This document shows positions 1 through 9,275 of a stretch of 64,000 bases of DNA, in pieces. Source of the DNA: Gammaproteobacteria bacterium Ga0077554 (GTDB taxonomy: Bacteria; Pseudomonadota; Gammaproteobacteria; Ga0077554; Ga007554); assembly GCA_001464585.1 (NCBI GenBank), contig LNFF01000032.1, forward strand, positions 124,001 to 188,000, given 5' to 3'. How positions within the stretch are numbered: the first letter of the stretch is position 1; each line of letters begins with the position of its first letter. The notes below the pieces were generated by a model that did no database searches, had not been told where the DNA came from, and was given only the letters and a program-made list of their open reading frames with translations. A program made the translations under genes and the position numbers.

Positions 1-600
1 CTGGCGTTACCTAACAGTGTGCGCCTGGCAACCCCACAGGTGATGGAATTTCTGCAAACGCGCACCGGTGGCCGTTATCGGGTCGATGGCGGCGATCCCC
101 TGAACTTTGCACAGGCTAACCCCGCTGATACAACATTTGATGTGCTGGGGCCGGCGGTGACGATGGCGACGGGTGACCAGATTGTGATTTTCAATCTCGG
201 CATTCCTGGCGCAGATGCGTATGCGGGTAATAACCGGCGCGCCTACAATGGCGCCGTGGGCGCGGTAACCAATATAGCAATTACTCCCGCTGCGCTGCCT
301 TTCCCACTGAATTCCCCTGGCCGTCGCTTTCAGGTGGTGGACACACCCGTTACCTATATTTGCGATGTGGCGGCGGGTACGTTAACACGCTTCTGGGGCT
401 ATGCCATCACTGCCGCGCAAGCTAATCCTCCTGTGGGCGGAAACAATGCGCTGCTGGCAAGGAACGTGAGCGCGTGTAACTTCACTTATACACCGGGCAT
501 CACCGCACGCAGCGGCCTGGTCTCGATGCAGCTTGCGATCACACAGAATAATGAAACAGTGAGCCTTTACCATGCGGTACACGTTAGCAATGCGCCCTGA
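1..600 (+). CDS. mshO: MSHA pilus minor pilin-like protein MshO (5' truncated)
   Basis: The reading frame is open from the first base (it begins ALPNSVRLATP), so the true start and the prepilin leader lie upstream of the window. The 199 visible residues match the C-terminal part of MshO, a prepilin-like protein of the MSHA type IV pilus. They include a cysteine-flanked stretch (YICDVAAGTLTRFWGY ... SACNFTY) that is typical of the globular heads of minor pilins. The stop overlaps the start of mshP, which supports co-translation. The assignment rests on family resemblance and on the adjoining mshP and mshQ. MshO is thought to act in pilus assembly or initiation at the inner membrane. Confidence 0.8.
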   Translation: MALPNSVRLATPQVMEFLQTRTGGRYRVDGGDPLNFAQANPADTTFDVLGPAVTMATGDQIVIFNLGIPGADAYAGNNRRAYNGAVGAVTNIAITPAALPFPLNSPGRRFQVVDTPVTYICDVAAGTLTRFWGYAITAAQANPPVGGNNALLARNVSACNFTYTPGITARSGLVSMQLAITQNNETVSLYHAVHVSNAP

Positions 601-1033
601 CACATACCGCTTGACGCGCCAGCGTGGCGGCGCGCGCGGATTCGCACTTGCCTCAGCCATTTTCCTGTTGGTAGTGCTCGCAGCATTGGGGGCGTTCATG
701 GTGACGTTTTCCACCACCCAGCATGCCACTTCGGCACAGGATGTGATAGGCGCCCGCGCTGCACAGGCGGCGCGGGCGGGCATTGAATGGGGCACTTTTC
801 AGGTGCTGAATCCGGTGGCTGCACCCGCCGTTGCGGCATGCACCATTAACCCGCTGCCACTGGCAGGCAATCTGGCGGGATTTACGGTAACCGTAGCATG
901 CAACGCCACTGGCCCGTTGAATGAAAATGGAATCGCAGTGACGACTTATAACATCACTGCCACTGCCAGCACGGGCGTACCCGGCGGTAGTTTATTTGTG
1001 GAACGGCAGTTTCAGGCAACAGTAAGCAGATGA
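590..1033 (+). CDS. mshP: MSHA biogenesis protein MshP
   Basis: This is a 147-residue protein with a short basic N-terminus followed by RGFALASAIFLLVVLAALGAF. That is a prepilin-like hydrophobic helix preceded by a G/F junction, as in MshP and PilX-type minor pilins. The rest is a small extracytoplasmic domain with two cysteines (VAACTI, VACNAT). The ATG at 590 overlaps the mshO stop (598-600). An in-frame ATG at 572 would add six residues and is the alternative start. It sits between mshO and mshQ, the canonical order of the 3' end of msh operons. The precise role in pilus assembly is not known from sequence. Confidence 0.78.
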   Translation: MRPDTYRLTRQRGGARGFALASAIFLLVVLAALGAFMVTFSTTQHATSAQDVIGARAAQAARAGIEWGTFQVLNPVAAPAVAACTINPLPLAGNLAGFTVTVACNATGPLNENGIAVTTYNITATASTGVPGGSLFVERQFQATVSR

Positions 1034-1063
1034 TTCTAACGCGACATGCGCTGGAGAAAAGCC

Positions 1064-1879
1064 ATGATAAAATTTGACCTGAACAATAGCCCATGGAACG
1101 TGCCCCGCATTTTTTGTGCGGCGCTGCTGTTGCTTCTTATAGTTGACAGTGCGCAGGCCGCTGTAGCATTTCGCTCTGCCGCCAATAACCGGCAATCATC
1201 CACAGCTTCAGGCGGCACGCTTACCGTGAACAAACCCACCGGCACCATCAGTGGCGATGTAATGCTGGCCTCGATCGCCGTAGTAACAAACACCTCTACC
1301 GTAACCGCACCCGCAGGTTGGGTGCTGGTACAAAGCACCAATCAGGCAACCGGCAATACCAGCCGGCTTTACACCTACTATAAAGTCGCAGGCGCTGCCG
1401 AGCCAGCCAGTTACGCCTGGACGTTTTCTGGCGCGAATAATGGTACCGTAGCAGGCATTGCCAGCTTCACCGGCGTTGATACCGCATCACCCATTGATGT
1501 ATCCGCAAGCCAGACCACGGCCAGCAGCACTTCACATACTGCGCCCTCAGTGACCACCACTGTGGCCGGAGACATGCTGGTGACTATCCATTCGTTCGCC
1601 AGCTCCAGAACCTGGACACCCCCAGGCGGCATGACAGAAGCGGTAGACCGGTATTCCCGCAACGGAGGAACTGGCGGCGGCGGCGTCTCGCTGGGAATGA
1701 ACTATGAAGCGCGGCCTGCTACCGGCGCCACCGGTACGCGCACTGCTGTTGCATCGGGCAGCGCGGACCGTGGTTCGACACATTCCATCGCACTGAGAGC
1801 CGTAGTCGTTGTCACCCCCCCGGTGATTTTAGTATTTATGATACCTCCACCGCGCCTGCCACGGCCATTGACGGGTTGA
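1064..1879 (+). CDS. mshQ: MshQ N-terminal part (split by frameshift)
   Basis: This frame encodes a signal peptide (IFCAALLLLLIVDSAQAA, about residues 13-30) and a beta-rich domain of about 220 residues. It ends at a TGA after an unrelated proline-rich tail (PPPRLPRPLTG). The ATG at 1064 is chosen because GGAG lies 7 bases upstream; an upstream in-frame ATG at 1046 is less likely. The downstream frame resumes as DFSIYDTSTAP right after a run of seven C at 1815-1821. One extra C there, or a -1 slip, would join the two parts. MshQ is a large exported protein of the MSHA locus, possibly surface-exposed or pilus-tip associated; its function is poorly known. Confidence 0.7.
   Translation: MIKFDLNNSPWNVPRIFCAALLLLLIVDSAQAAVAFRSAANNRQSSTASGGTLTVNKPTGTISGDVMLASIAVVTNTSTVTAPAGWVLVQSTNQATGNTSRLYTYYKVAGAAEPASYAWTFSGANNGTVAGIASFTGVDTASPIDVSASQTTASSTSHTAPSVTTTVAGDMLVTIHSFASSRTWTPPGGMTEAVDRYSRNGGTGGGGVSLGMNYEARPATGATGTRTAVASGSADRGSTHSIALRAVVVVTPPVILVFMIPPPRLPRPLTG
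1815..1821 (+). repeat. C7 homopolymer at the mshQ frame break
   Basis: Seven consecutive cytosines lie at the junction between the two mshQ frames. In the upstream frame the codons read ACC CCC CCG. A single-base change in tract length, or a -1 slip on C CCC CCG, connects VTPP directly to GDFSIYDTS in the downstream frame. Such tracts behave as phase-variable switches in surface-protein genes of other bacteria, and they are also classic sites of sequencing error. Confidence 0.6.
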
Positions 1880-3762
1880 TCAAAACCAAGGTGAGCGCCC
1901 AGGCTTTTACGCTGGATATTGCCGCGCTCAATGCCGCCAAAACCGCATTACTCACTACGTTTACCGGCACGGTTAAAGTTGAGGTACTTAACACATCAAA
2001 TAATTCAGCTGCACTTGACGCAAATGGTTGCCGTTCCAGTTGGACGGTGCTTCAAACCTTATCGCCCAACCCTACCTTTGTTGCCGCAAACAATGGCCGC
2101 TTAACAACAGCATCTTTCAATCAGGGCAACGCCTACCCGGACGTACGCCTCCGTGTCACTTTCCCCGCTACAGGCACGCCTACCAAAATCGGCTGCTCCA
2201 CTGATAACTTCGCTGTGCGCCCTGCCAGCTTTACCGGATTAACGGTGCGCGATGCCGGCTGGCAGACGGCAGGCACGACCCGTAACCTGACCAACACCGC
2301 AGCAACGGGAGGCGTGGCGCATAAAGCCGGGCAACCGTTCCGTATTGACGCCGTGGTGCAGAATGCCGCAGGAGCAGGCATCACTTATGGCGCTGCGGCG
2401 GGCAACTATGGCGGCCTGCCCACCGCACAACTGATCACCTGCTTATTGCCTGTGGCCGCCTGCACACTGGGCGTGCTCGACGAACTGGGCGTGGCCACCA
2501 CCTGGACAGCCGGTGCCGCCGGGAGTTTCTTTACCACCACGGCAAGCTATGACGATGCCGGCAGCTTCACCATGAACCTGATTGATACGGCGTTTTCCGC
2601 AGTAGATGCTGGCGATGGCACGCCCGCAGACTGTAGCGTATCGGGCCAATATATCTGTTCGTCCACGACGCCCAATGTAGGACGTTTTGTCCCAGACGCT
2701 TTTGAGTTAGTCAATGCCGACTCGGCCACGGATCCGCTGGTGGATTACGCAGTAGACACCTGGTTGCCACTGCCCGCGCCGCAACTGCGCACCTTTAACA
2801 CCACCGATGCCACTTGCAATGCGGCAGCAGCCCCACCCCGACGTTCCTTTACCTATATCGGGCAACCCTTCGGCTATGTCAGCGTGCCACAAATCACCTT
2901 CAAGGCACTGAATGCCAGCGGCACACCCATCACTAATTACAGCGGTGCATTGATGAAACTCACTGCCGCCGGGGTCGCACAAACTTATACGGCGTTGACT
3001 GGCACGCTGGATACCTCCCTCGCACTCGCTGCGCCAACCGTGACGTTGAATGCCAATTACACCAATGGCAGCGACAGCCTGGTGGTTGGTTCCATCGCCG
3101 TGAACGCTGCTGATAGATTGGCCTTTGCGCGCACGGTGCCGGTAGCGCCTTTTAATGCAGCGATTACCCTGGACATGACTGCCCAGGACAGCAGTGAAAA
3201 TACAGTGGCTGGCAACGGCATCATCACTGCCACGGCACCCGTGTCATTCAACCCCCTTTCCTTTGATTCCAGCACAGAAATGCGTTTTGGCCGCCTGAAA
3301 CTTGAAAATGCCAATGGCTCAGAATTCCTGAATTTGCCGGTACCCATGGAAACCCAGTTCTGGAGCGCCGCCGCAACATTCACCACCAATACAACCGATC
3401 ACTGCACTACGATTGTGCCGGGAAATATCCTGCTAAACAATCCGCAGGTCAATTTATTGGTGAGTGAGACAGGCGTGACAGTGAGCGGCGCTTTTCTTAA
3501 TGGCCGATCCACCAACCTCAGGCTCAATCTGCCGGGCGCCGGGAATAACGGCAGCGTCAATCTCTGTGTCGACCTAGGCATAGACACTGCGCCCGTACTG
3601 CCTAACACCGCACCCGTGTGCGTTGCGACAACTCCCGCCAACCTGCCCTGGCTACAAGGACGATGGTCGGAAATCAATTTTGACGATGATCCGGTGGTGC
3701 GCGGCACGTTTGGTGTTTACAGAAATGCCGACCAGATTATTTATATGCGTGAAATGTATTGA
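1876..3762 (+). CDS. mshQ: MshQ C-terminal part (DUF6701-like)
   Basis: This is the longer portion of MshQ. In-frame coding already begins at about 1822, upstream of the nominal TTG at 1876 (GDFSIYDTSTAPATAIDG then LIKTKVSAQAF). It is a long beta-rich exported protein with paired cysteines (DANGCRSSW, TKIGCSTDNFAVRPASF, DATCN, DHCTT). It ends in GVYRNADQIIYMREMY, a terminus typical of the DUF6701/MshQ family. It has no membrane anchor and no independent signal peptide, so on its own it would not be exported. Only the frame-corrected product of about 900 residues makes sense. It is the last gene of the mshO-P-Q block and is followed by an AT-rich spacer. Confidence 0.72.
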   Translation: MIKTKVSAQAFTLDIAALNAAKTALLTTFTGTVKVEVLNTSNNSAALDANGCRSSWTVLQTLSPNPTFVAANNGRLTTASFNQGNAYPDVRLRVTFPATGTPTKIGCSTDNFAVRPASFTGLTVRDAGWQTAGTTRNLTNTAATGGVAHKAGQPFRIDAVVQNAAGAGITYGAAAGNYGGLPTAQLITCLLPVAACTLGVLDELGVATTWTAGAAGSFFTTTASYDDAGSFTMNLIDTAFSAVDAGDGTPADCSVSGQYICSSTTPNVGRFVPDAFELVNADSATDPLVDYAVDTWLPLPAPQLRTFNTTDATCNAAAAPPRRSFTYIGQPFGYVSVPQITFKALNASGTPITNYSGALMKLTAAGVAQTYTALTGTLDTSLALAAPTVTLNANYTNGSDSLVVGSIAVNAADRLAFARTVPVAPFNAAITLDMTAQDSSENTVAGNGIITATAPVSFNPLSFDSSTEMRFGRLKLENANGSEFLNLPVPMETQFWSAAATFTTNTTDHCTTIVPGNILLNNPQVNLLVSETGVTVSGAFLNGRSTNLRLNLPGAGNNGSVNLCVDLGIDTAPVLPNTAPVCVATTPANLPWLQGRWSEINFDDDPVVRGTFGVYRNADQIIYMREMY

Positions 3763-3897
3763 AAAAATTCCGGGTGCCGATAGTACAAGTGGGGGATGCT
3801 GACTTCATTGGCTTTTTTCATAAAAGATATTGCAGAATTTAATTAAAAATCAATAAATTATTGATTTTATTAATAGTTTACATATTCAAGAGTGGTT
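3763..3897 (+). promoter_or_regulatory. AT-rich spacer between mshQ and mshI
   Basis: This 135-bp gap is much richer in A and T than its surroundings. It holds a perfect palindrome at 3846-3868 (arms AAAATCAATAA and TTATTGATTTT around one base). It could end mshO-P-Q transcription, bind a regulator, or carry the promoter of mshI-N. No clear -35/-10 pair was assigned. Confidence 0.35.
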
Positions 3898-5475
3898 ATG
3901 GATTTTTTCAGGAAGACGACAAGGACTGCTGGCTGGATGGCCATGAATATCCAGGATGATGGCGTTTGTGTTGCGCATATTCAGCGTTCCGCCACCGCCC
4001 TTCCCGAAGTAACACTGGCAACTTTTTACGCTGGCGCGCACCCTGCTACAGCAACAACACTGCTGAAAGTCGCCAAAGAACGGCACGCACATCGCTACCA
4101 ATGCGCGACGGTGCTGGCGCCTGGCGCATACCAGATATTGTCTGTGGAAGCGCCCAACGTACCTGCGGAAGAAATGAAAACAGCGATACGCTGGCACCTC
4201 AAAGATCAACTCGACTACCCCGTTGACGAGGCCACGCTGGATATCATGAATATCCAGCAGGATAAAAACGGCTCGACCAAAAATCAGCCCATGTATGCCG
4301 TCGCGGCGCGCTCCACATCCATAGAGCAATACCAGGCTTTATTTGGGCAAGCCAAAATTCCCCTGCGCGCCATTGATATTCCTGAAATGGCGCAGCGCAA
4401 TATTGCCACGCTGTTGCAAACAGTAGGCCGGGGTGTGGCGCTGCTGTCATTCAATACCGAGGGCGGGCTGCTCACCATTACCTTTGCGGATACACTCTAC
4501 CTGTCACGGCGCATCGACGTAACACTGTCCCAGCTCACACAGCCCAGCATAGAAAAAAAGAATACCTGCTATGAAAAGATTACACTGGAACTGCAACGTT
4601 CGCTGGATTATGTTGACCGTCAATACAACTTTATTACCTTATCAAAACTGGTAATCGCACCGTTGGGAGACGCTGGCACTGGCTTGCAGGAATACATGGC
4701 GGCCAATCTGTATATTCCCGCAGAAATATTAAACCTGGAAACCGTACTCGATTTCTCAAAAGTACCCGAACTGAAAAAACCTGAACAACAGCAGCGCTAT
4801 TTCATGGCGCTCGGCGCCGCATTGCGCGATGAAGAGCAGATCTCCATCAGCCTTTACAATCCTTTTCTTCTAAAACAGAAAAACCATTTCCCGGCGCATA
4901 TCATGGCGCAATCGCTTGGCCTTATTTTTCTGGGTACGCTGCTGTTTTACGGCTATGGCTGGTATTACGTTACAGAAATGAAAAAACAGGCGGCACAGAG
5001 TCTCGCCTTGCATGACTCCACCCAGGCACAACTTACACAGTTGATTGCCACATCTGGCTCCCACACCGCCAGTAAAATACTGGAAAATGAAGTGGCGCAA
5101 TCAGACACCCAACTCAGGGCGCGCCGCCAGATTCTGGAGATAATCAAAAAAGGTGACCTGGGCAACGCGCAGGGATTTTCAGAATATCTGCGCGCACTGT
5201 CACGGCAAACCACCGATGGCTTGTGGATCACACGCTTCCAGGTATCAGGGGCTGGAGATAACATGACCATCAGCGGCCGCACACTGCGGCCCGATCAGGT
5301 ACCCGTATTCATTCACCAGCTCAAACAAGAAAAAGTGATGGCAGGAAAAACTTTCGAAACCCTGGAAATGCACACGCCTGCCATGGCTGACAGAACCATC
5401 CCGGGGACATTAGCCTTATCGCCCCCTTATATCGAATTCAATTTGCATAATGCGCCCGTGGGTAAAGTGCAATGA
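3898..5475 (+). CDS. mshI: MSHA biogenesis protein MshI (PilM-like plus PilN-like fusion)
   Basis: The protein has 525 residues. Residues 1-330 resemble the actin-fold PilM/MshI family (MDFFRKTT..., VLAPGAYQILSVEAPNVP). A single membrane segment (SLGLIFLGTLLFYGYGWYYV, about residues 338-357) follows, then a coiled, PilN-like periplasmic part of about 160 residues. In Vibrio these functions are split between MshI and a second small protein, so this is a fused form comparable to GspL. It should form the inner-membrane alignment platform with MshJ and MshK. ATG 3898 is preferred; a GTG at 3892 is in frame. The stop overlaps mshJ by ATGA. Confidence 0.8.
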   Translation: MDFFRKTTRTAGWMAMNIQDDGVCVAHIQRSATALPEVTLATFYAGAHPATATTLLKVAKERHAHRYQCATVLAPGAYQILSVEAPNVPAEEMKTAIRWHLKDQLDYPVDEATLDIMNIQQDKNGSTKNQPMYAVAARSTSIEQYQALFGQAKIPLRAIDIPEMAQRNIATLLQTVGRGVALLSFNTEGGLLTITFADTLYLSRRIDVTLSQLTQPSIEKKNTCYEKITLELQRSLDYVDRQYNFITLSKLVIAPLGDAGTGLQEYMAANLYIPAEILNLETVLDFSKVPELKKPEQQQRYFMALGAALRDEEQISISLYNPFLLKQKNHFPAHIMAQSLGLIFLGTLLFYGYGWYYVTEMKKQAAQSLALHDSTQAQLTQLIATSGSHTASKILENEVAQSDTQLRARRQILEIIKKGDLGNAQGFSEYLRALSRQTTDGLWITRFQVSGAGDNMTISGRTLRPDQVPVFIHQLKQEKVMAGKTFETLEMHTPAMADRTIPGTLALSPPYIEFNLHNAPVGKVQ

Positions 5476-6164
5476 CGGCGCTGAAACCACAATTGCAACG
5501 CCTGGCAGAGCGCATCAATGCGCTGGGCCTGCGCGAGCGGGTGTTGATTTTCATTACAGCGGCGCTGGTACTCGTTACATTGCTGTACAGCGTGCTGATC
5601 ACTCCTCTTTTGAAACACCAGCAGCAGGTGTCACAACAGATAACCGAGACCCAGAATAAAATCAATGCACTGCATGTGCAGATACAGGCACACACGCTGG
5701 CAGGGCGCACCGACCCAAATGCGCCTTTACGGGCGCGCCTGGAACAATTTAAAGCAGATGCTGCCCATCTCAATCAGGATTTGTATGGCATCCAGAATGG
5801 GTTAATTACTCCGCAGCAAATGCCCCTGTTGCTAAAAGAGATTTTGCGCAGCAATCGCTCGTTGCGTCTTATCTCCATGAAGACCCTGCCGACGCAGATC
5901 ATCGGCGCGGGTACGGATATGACCAGGACAACAAACAATGTCGATAATAACCCGGCACCTGAAGTGGGCGCTTACAAGCATGGCTTTGAGATAACCCTGC
6001 AAGGCCAATATCTGGATATGCTGGGCTATCTGTCCGCCATTGAAGCCTCGCCGTGGCGAATATTTTGGGGGGGTGCTGATCTGAATGTCGACACTTATCC
6101 CAAGACAGTGTTGACACTCAAGCTCTATACCTTAAGCATGGATCAAGCATGGTTGACGCTATGA
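5472..6164 (+). CDS. mshJ: MSHA biogenesis protein MshJ (PilO-like)
   Basis: This 230-residue protein has a short cytoplasmic segment, one transmembrane helix (VLIFITAALVLVTLLYSVLI, about residues 25-44), a heptad-like coiled region and a small alpha/beta periplasmic domain. This is the PilO/GspM-like layout of MshJ. It starts on the ATGA overlap with mshI and ends on another ATGA overlap with mshK, indicating tight translational coupling. MshJ is expected to pair with the PilN-like half of MshI in the inner-membrane assembly platform of the pilus. Confidence 0.8.
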   Translation: MTALKPQLQRLAERINALGLRERVLIFITAALVLVTLLYSVLITPLLKHQQQVSQQITETQNKINALHVQIQAHTLAGRTDPNAPLRARLEQFKADAAHLNQDLYGIQNGLITPQQMPLLLKEILRSNRSLRLISMKTLPTQIIGAGTDMTRTTNNVDNNPAPEVGAYKHGFEITLQGQYLDMLGYLSAIEASPWRIFWGGADLNVDTYPKTVLTLKLYTLSMDQAWLTL

Positions 6165-6538
6165 TAAATAATCCACGAATCCGCGCAGTTCTGTCTTTTT
6201 CTTTTGCATTGTGCCTGCTTCCCTGCCATATGGCGATGGCCGAAGTTTTGCGTGACCCTACCCGCCCGCCTAACATGCAATCCATTACACCCGATAAAGA
6301 AATCGAAATGGCGCGAAGCGGCCCACAACTACAAGCGGTAATAATTTCAGAAAATCGCCGCTCAGCCATCATCAGCAATCGCAGCTTCAAGATGGGAGAT
6401 AACATTGGTGGCGCGCAACTCATCAGGATTAACGAGAGTGAAGTGGTATTAAGAACCGGTGGCCGATTAAAAATACTGAAACTTTTTCCGTCATCATCAA
6501 AGCGCACCATCGCCAGCGATCAGCAGGCGACGCGCTAA
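6161..6538 (+). CDS. mshK: MSHA biogenesis protein MshK (PilP/GspC-like)
   Basis: This 125-residue exported protein has a signal peptide (AVLSFSFALCLLPCHMAMA). Then comes LRDPTRPP, the family hallmark, and a small beta domain resembling the HR domain of GspC/PilP (LQAVIISENRRSAIISNRSFKMGD). ATG 6161 is chosen because it overlaps the mshJ stop as ATGA; an upstream ATG at 6149 would give an atypical leader. It should link the inner-membrane platform to the MshL secretin. Confidence 0.78.
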   Translation: MINNPRIRAVLSFSFALCLLPCHMAMAEVLRDPTRPPNMQSITPDKEIEMARSGPQLQAVIISENRRSAIISNRSFKMGDNIGGAQLIRINESEVVLRTGGRLKILKLFPSSSKRTIASDQQATR

Positions 6539-6577
6539 GTATCAGTATTTAACGATATAAAATGGAAGAGTAAAGCT

Positions 6578-8311
6578 ATGCCAAAATATAATTTGTATAG
6601 TCCCGGAGGCAAAGCATCAGGCGTATTGTTTTTCGCCGGGCTTAAAACATACGTTATTAGCTTGACGTTAATGACGTTGGCTGGCTGCGCAACCCATCCC
6701 GCCCAGAATAACCGGGCGCTTGACAGCATCAATGCTGAACTCAAAAGTGCCACTGAAAGTAAATCCACCGTACCGCTGTCAGACGCCGCCGTGGGCGCTG
6801 CGTTACTGCCACCACTTAAAATCGGAATACCAAAATCCGGGCAAGCGTCAAAACAGGCGTTGGAACAGAAATTTGATCTTGCCGTCAATAAAGCCCCTGC
6901 CCAGCAGATATTCATGGACATCGTTTCGGGCACGCCCTACAGCATGCTGGTGCATCCTGAAGTGAGCGGTACACTTTCCCTGAATCTCAAAAATGTCACG
7001 GTATTCGAGGCGCTGGACGCCATCCGTGAAATGTACGGTTATGATTACAAAACAGAAGGCAAGCGGATTTTCATTCAACCGTTGGCCATGCAAACGCGCA
7101 TGTTCAAGATCAATTACATTACGGGGCAACGTAAGGGTAGCTCGGAAACCCGCGTAGTGTCCGGGTCGGTAAGTGATACGCCATCCTCATCAGGCACCAC
7201 TTCGTCTGGAGCCACTAATCCAGGCAACGCTACCAGTCACGCTGTAGAAACCAGCAAGATTACCACCACCACAGACAGTGATTTCTGGGGCGAACTGAAA
7301 GTGTCCCTGGCCTCCATCGTCGGTGACAAAGACGGCCATCATGTAGTTCTCAATCCCCATTCCGGTATGGTGCTGGTACGGGCGATGCCCACTGCAATAC
7401 GGCAGGTGGAAAGTTATCTGAAAGCCATGCAATTAATCGTTGATCGCCAAGTGATGCTGGAAGCAAAAATCATTGAGGTGCAACTTAATGATGGCCACCA
7501 AACCGGTATCAACTGGGCAGGCTTTAACAAAAATAATCAGCATGGATTTTCGGTGGGCGCCAATGCCGACAGCTTTATGGTGCCGGGCGGTCTTCCAGTA
7601 CCTGGAAGCACATTGGGAAGCATACTCGACAAGGGCATATCCGGTGGGCTGCTCAACGTCGCAGTTCATTACACCAATTTTGCCGGGCTGTTATCATTTC
7701 TTGATACCCAGGGCACGGTACATGTGCTATCCAGCCCGCGTATAGCCACCATCAACAACCAGAAAGCCGTGCTCAAGGTTGGCACAGATGATTTCTTTGT
7801 CACCAACGTCAGCTCAACGACGACAACTGGAACGGGTGGTGTGGCATCAACGCCGAATGTGACGCTAAGGCCTTTTTTCTCGGGTATTGCACTGGACGTG
7901 ACGCCGCAGATTGCAGAAGACGGCCAGATTACCTTGCATATTCGCCCCTCCGTCAGCCAGGTTACAGAGCAACAGAAAGTCATTGATCTTGGCACCTCGG
8001 GCAGGATCAATCTGCCGCTGGCGTCAAGCACCATCTCTGAAACAGATAGCATCGTACGCGTGCAGGACGGCCATACGGTGGCGATTGGGGGATTGATGCG
8101 GCAATCCATGGAAGATGACCAGACAAAGGTGCCTGTCATTGGCGATGTGCCGTTGCTAAATCTGCTGTTTCGCCGTACTAATCGGGTTAGCCAAAAACGT
8201 GAGCTGGTGATTTTGCTGAAAACAACGGTAGTGCAAGGTGACAGTGACTGGACAGAGGATGTGCTGCAAACCAGCGAGCGCATCCAGAAAATGCAGGGTA
8301 TCACCAAGTGA
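6578..8311 (+). CDS. mshL: MSHA pilus secretin MshL
   Basis: This is a 577-residue outer-membrane secretin. The N-terminal region ends in a lipobox (LMTLAGC), suggesting a lipoprotein. It is followed by a secretin N0-like domain (KAPAQQIFMDIVSGTPYSM ... TVFEALDAIREMYGYDY), a Ser/Thr-rich linker (about residues 195-225), an N1-like domain and the conserved secretin core ending PVIGDVPLLNLLFRR. GGAAG upstream of ATG 6578 fits a ribosome binding site. It forms the outer-membrane channel through which the MSHA pilus emerges, and it lies between mshK and mshM as in known msh loci. Confidence 0.85.
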   Translation: MPKYNLYSPGGKASGVLFFAGLKTYVISLTLMTLAGCATHPAQNNRALDSINAELKSATESKSTVPLSDAAVGAALLPPLKIGIPKSGQASKQALEQKFDLAVNKAPAQQIFMDIVSGTPYSMLVHPEVSGTLSLNLKNVTVFEALDAIREMYGYDYKTEGKRIFIQPLAMQTRMFKINYITGQRKGSSETRVVSGSVSDTPSSSGTTSSGATNPGNATSHAVETSKITTTTDSDFWGELKVSLASIVGDKDGHHVVLNPHSGMVLVRAMPTAIRQVESYLKAMQLIVDRQVMLEAKIIEVQLNDGHQTGINWAGFNKNNQHGFSVGANADSFMVPGGLPVPGSTLGSILDKGISGGLLNVAVHYTNFAGLLSFLDTQGTVHVLSSPRIATINNQKAVLKVGTDDFFVTNVSSTTTTGTGGVASTPNVTLRPFFSGIALDVTPQIAEDGQITLHIRPSVSQVTEQQKVIDLGTSGRINLPLASSTISETDSIVRVQDGHTVAIGGLMRQSMEDDQTKVPVIGDVPLLNLLFRRTNRVSQKRELVILLKTTVVQGDSDWTEDVLQTSERIQKMQGITK

Positions 8312-8357
8312 CAATAATAATCACACATCACGCCTTTTTAGCGGGTCGGGATTAATA

Positions 8358-9275
8358 ATGTATCTTGCCCACTTCGGTTTATCTGAACCGCCGTTCGGCA
8401 TCACCCCGGACACCAGCTTCTTTTTTTCCTGTGCCGATTACCAGCAGGCGCTCAACACCTTGTTGATCGCTGTGAGAAACGGCGAGGGGTTCATTAAAAT
8501 AACCGGTGAAGTAGGCACGGGGAAAACCCTGCTGTGCCGTCAATTTCTGGCGAGCATCAATAAAGATTCAAACGACGCACAACAACACGACGTACAGGGA
8601 TGTACTAGTGGCGCGGGAGGCAGGATGCCGGGAGCGGCCTTTGTCACCGCCTACATTCCTAATCCCTATCTTGAGCCACGCACCTTGCTGCTGGCCCTCG
8701 CCGATGAGCTTCGCCTTGTACTAAGAAAAGATGCCAATCAGCATCAATTGCTCAAATCACTGACGCGCGCCCTGCTGAGGTTTGCAAAACAAGGTAAGCG
8801 TGTCGTACTCTGTCTCGACGAAGCCCAAGCGATGCCACTGGAAAGTATGGAGGCAATCCGTCTACTGACAAACCTGGAAACAGAAAAAAACAAGCTGCTG
8901 CAAATCATTCTGTTCGGCCAACCGGAACTCAACATTAGATTGCAACAGGATTCGATACGCCAGTTGAATCAGCGCATCACCTTCCATTACCATCTCACCC
9001 CATTAAAGCGTGGAGATATGGACTATTACCTTTCTCACCGGCTCAAGGTAGCGAAATTTTCCGGTGGGCAGTTATTCAGCCAGCCCGCCGTAAAACTCTT
9101 GCATGCGGCAAGCGGCGGCATTCCTCGGCTCGTCAATATTCTTGCGCACAAGGCATTGATGCTGGCCTACGGTGAAGGCAAACAACACATCGAAGCCCGC
9201 CATGTACGCGCCGCCGCGACAGACACTGAATCTGCCAAACATGGCCTATGGCGATGGCTGGCAATGCTGCAATGA
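8358..9275 (+). CDS. mshM: MSHA biogenesis ATPase MshM (ExeA/AAA-type)
   Basis: This is a 305-residue ExeA-like AAA ATPase with Walker A GEVGTGKT (residues 50-57), Walker B VVLCLDEAQ and a sensor region (NQRITFHYHLTPL). The start MYLAHFGLSEPPFGITPD is the family N-terminus; an in-frame upstream ATG at 8238 lies inside mshL and is rejected. Unlike other members, an extra block lies between Walker A and FVTAYIPNPYL (residues 78-94). It coincides exactly with a 49-bp repeat also found in fabD. The protein probably energises peptidoglycan insertion or assembly of the pilus machine. Its stop overlaps mshN (ATGA). Confidence 0.85.
   Translation: MYLAHFGLSEPPFGITPDTSFFFSCADYQQALNTLLIAVRNGEGFIKITGEVGTGKTLLCRQFLASINKDSNDAQQHDVQGCTSGAGGRMPGAAFVTAYIPNPYLEPRTLLLALADELRLVLRKDANQHQLLKSLTRALLRFAKQGKRVVLCLDEAQAMPLESMEAIRLLTNLETEKNKLLQIILFGQPELNIRLQQDSIRQLNQRITFHYHLTPLKRGDMDYYLSHRLKVAKFSGGQLFSQPAVKLLHAASGGIPRLVNILAHKALMLAYGEGKQHIEARHVRAAATDTESAKHGLWRWLAMLQ
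8591..8639 (+). repeat. 49-bp in-frame insertion element, copy 1 (in mshM)
   Basis: The block is 49 bp and shares 39 identical positions with 17503-17551 in fabD, without gaps. It begins with a small hairpin (GTAC, loop AGGGAT, GTAC) and ends in GGCAGGATGCCGGGAGCG. Here it is read in the + direction as part of mshM and adds residues 78-94 without breaking the frame. The second copy has GTGC/GCAC arms, a compensatory change. Confidence 0.6.

Noticed and set aside
2133-2384. Antisense frames inside mshQ
   Set aside because: They lack start context, and the sense frame has clear family resemblance.
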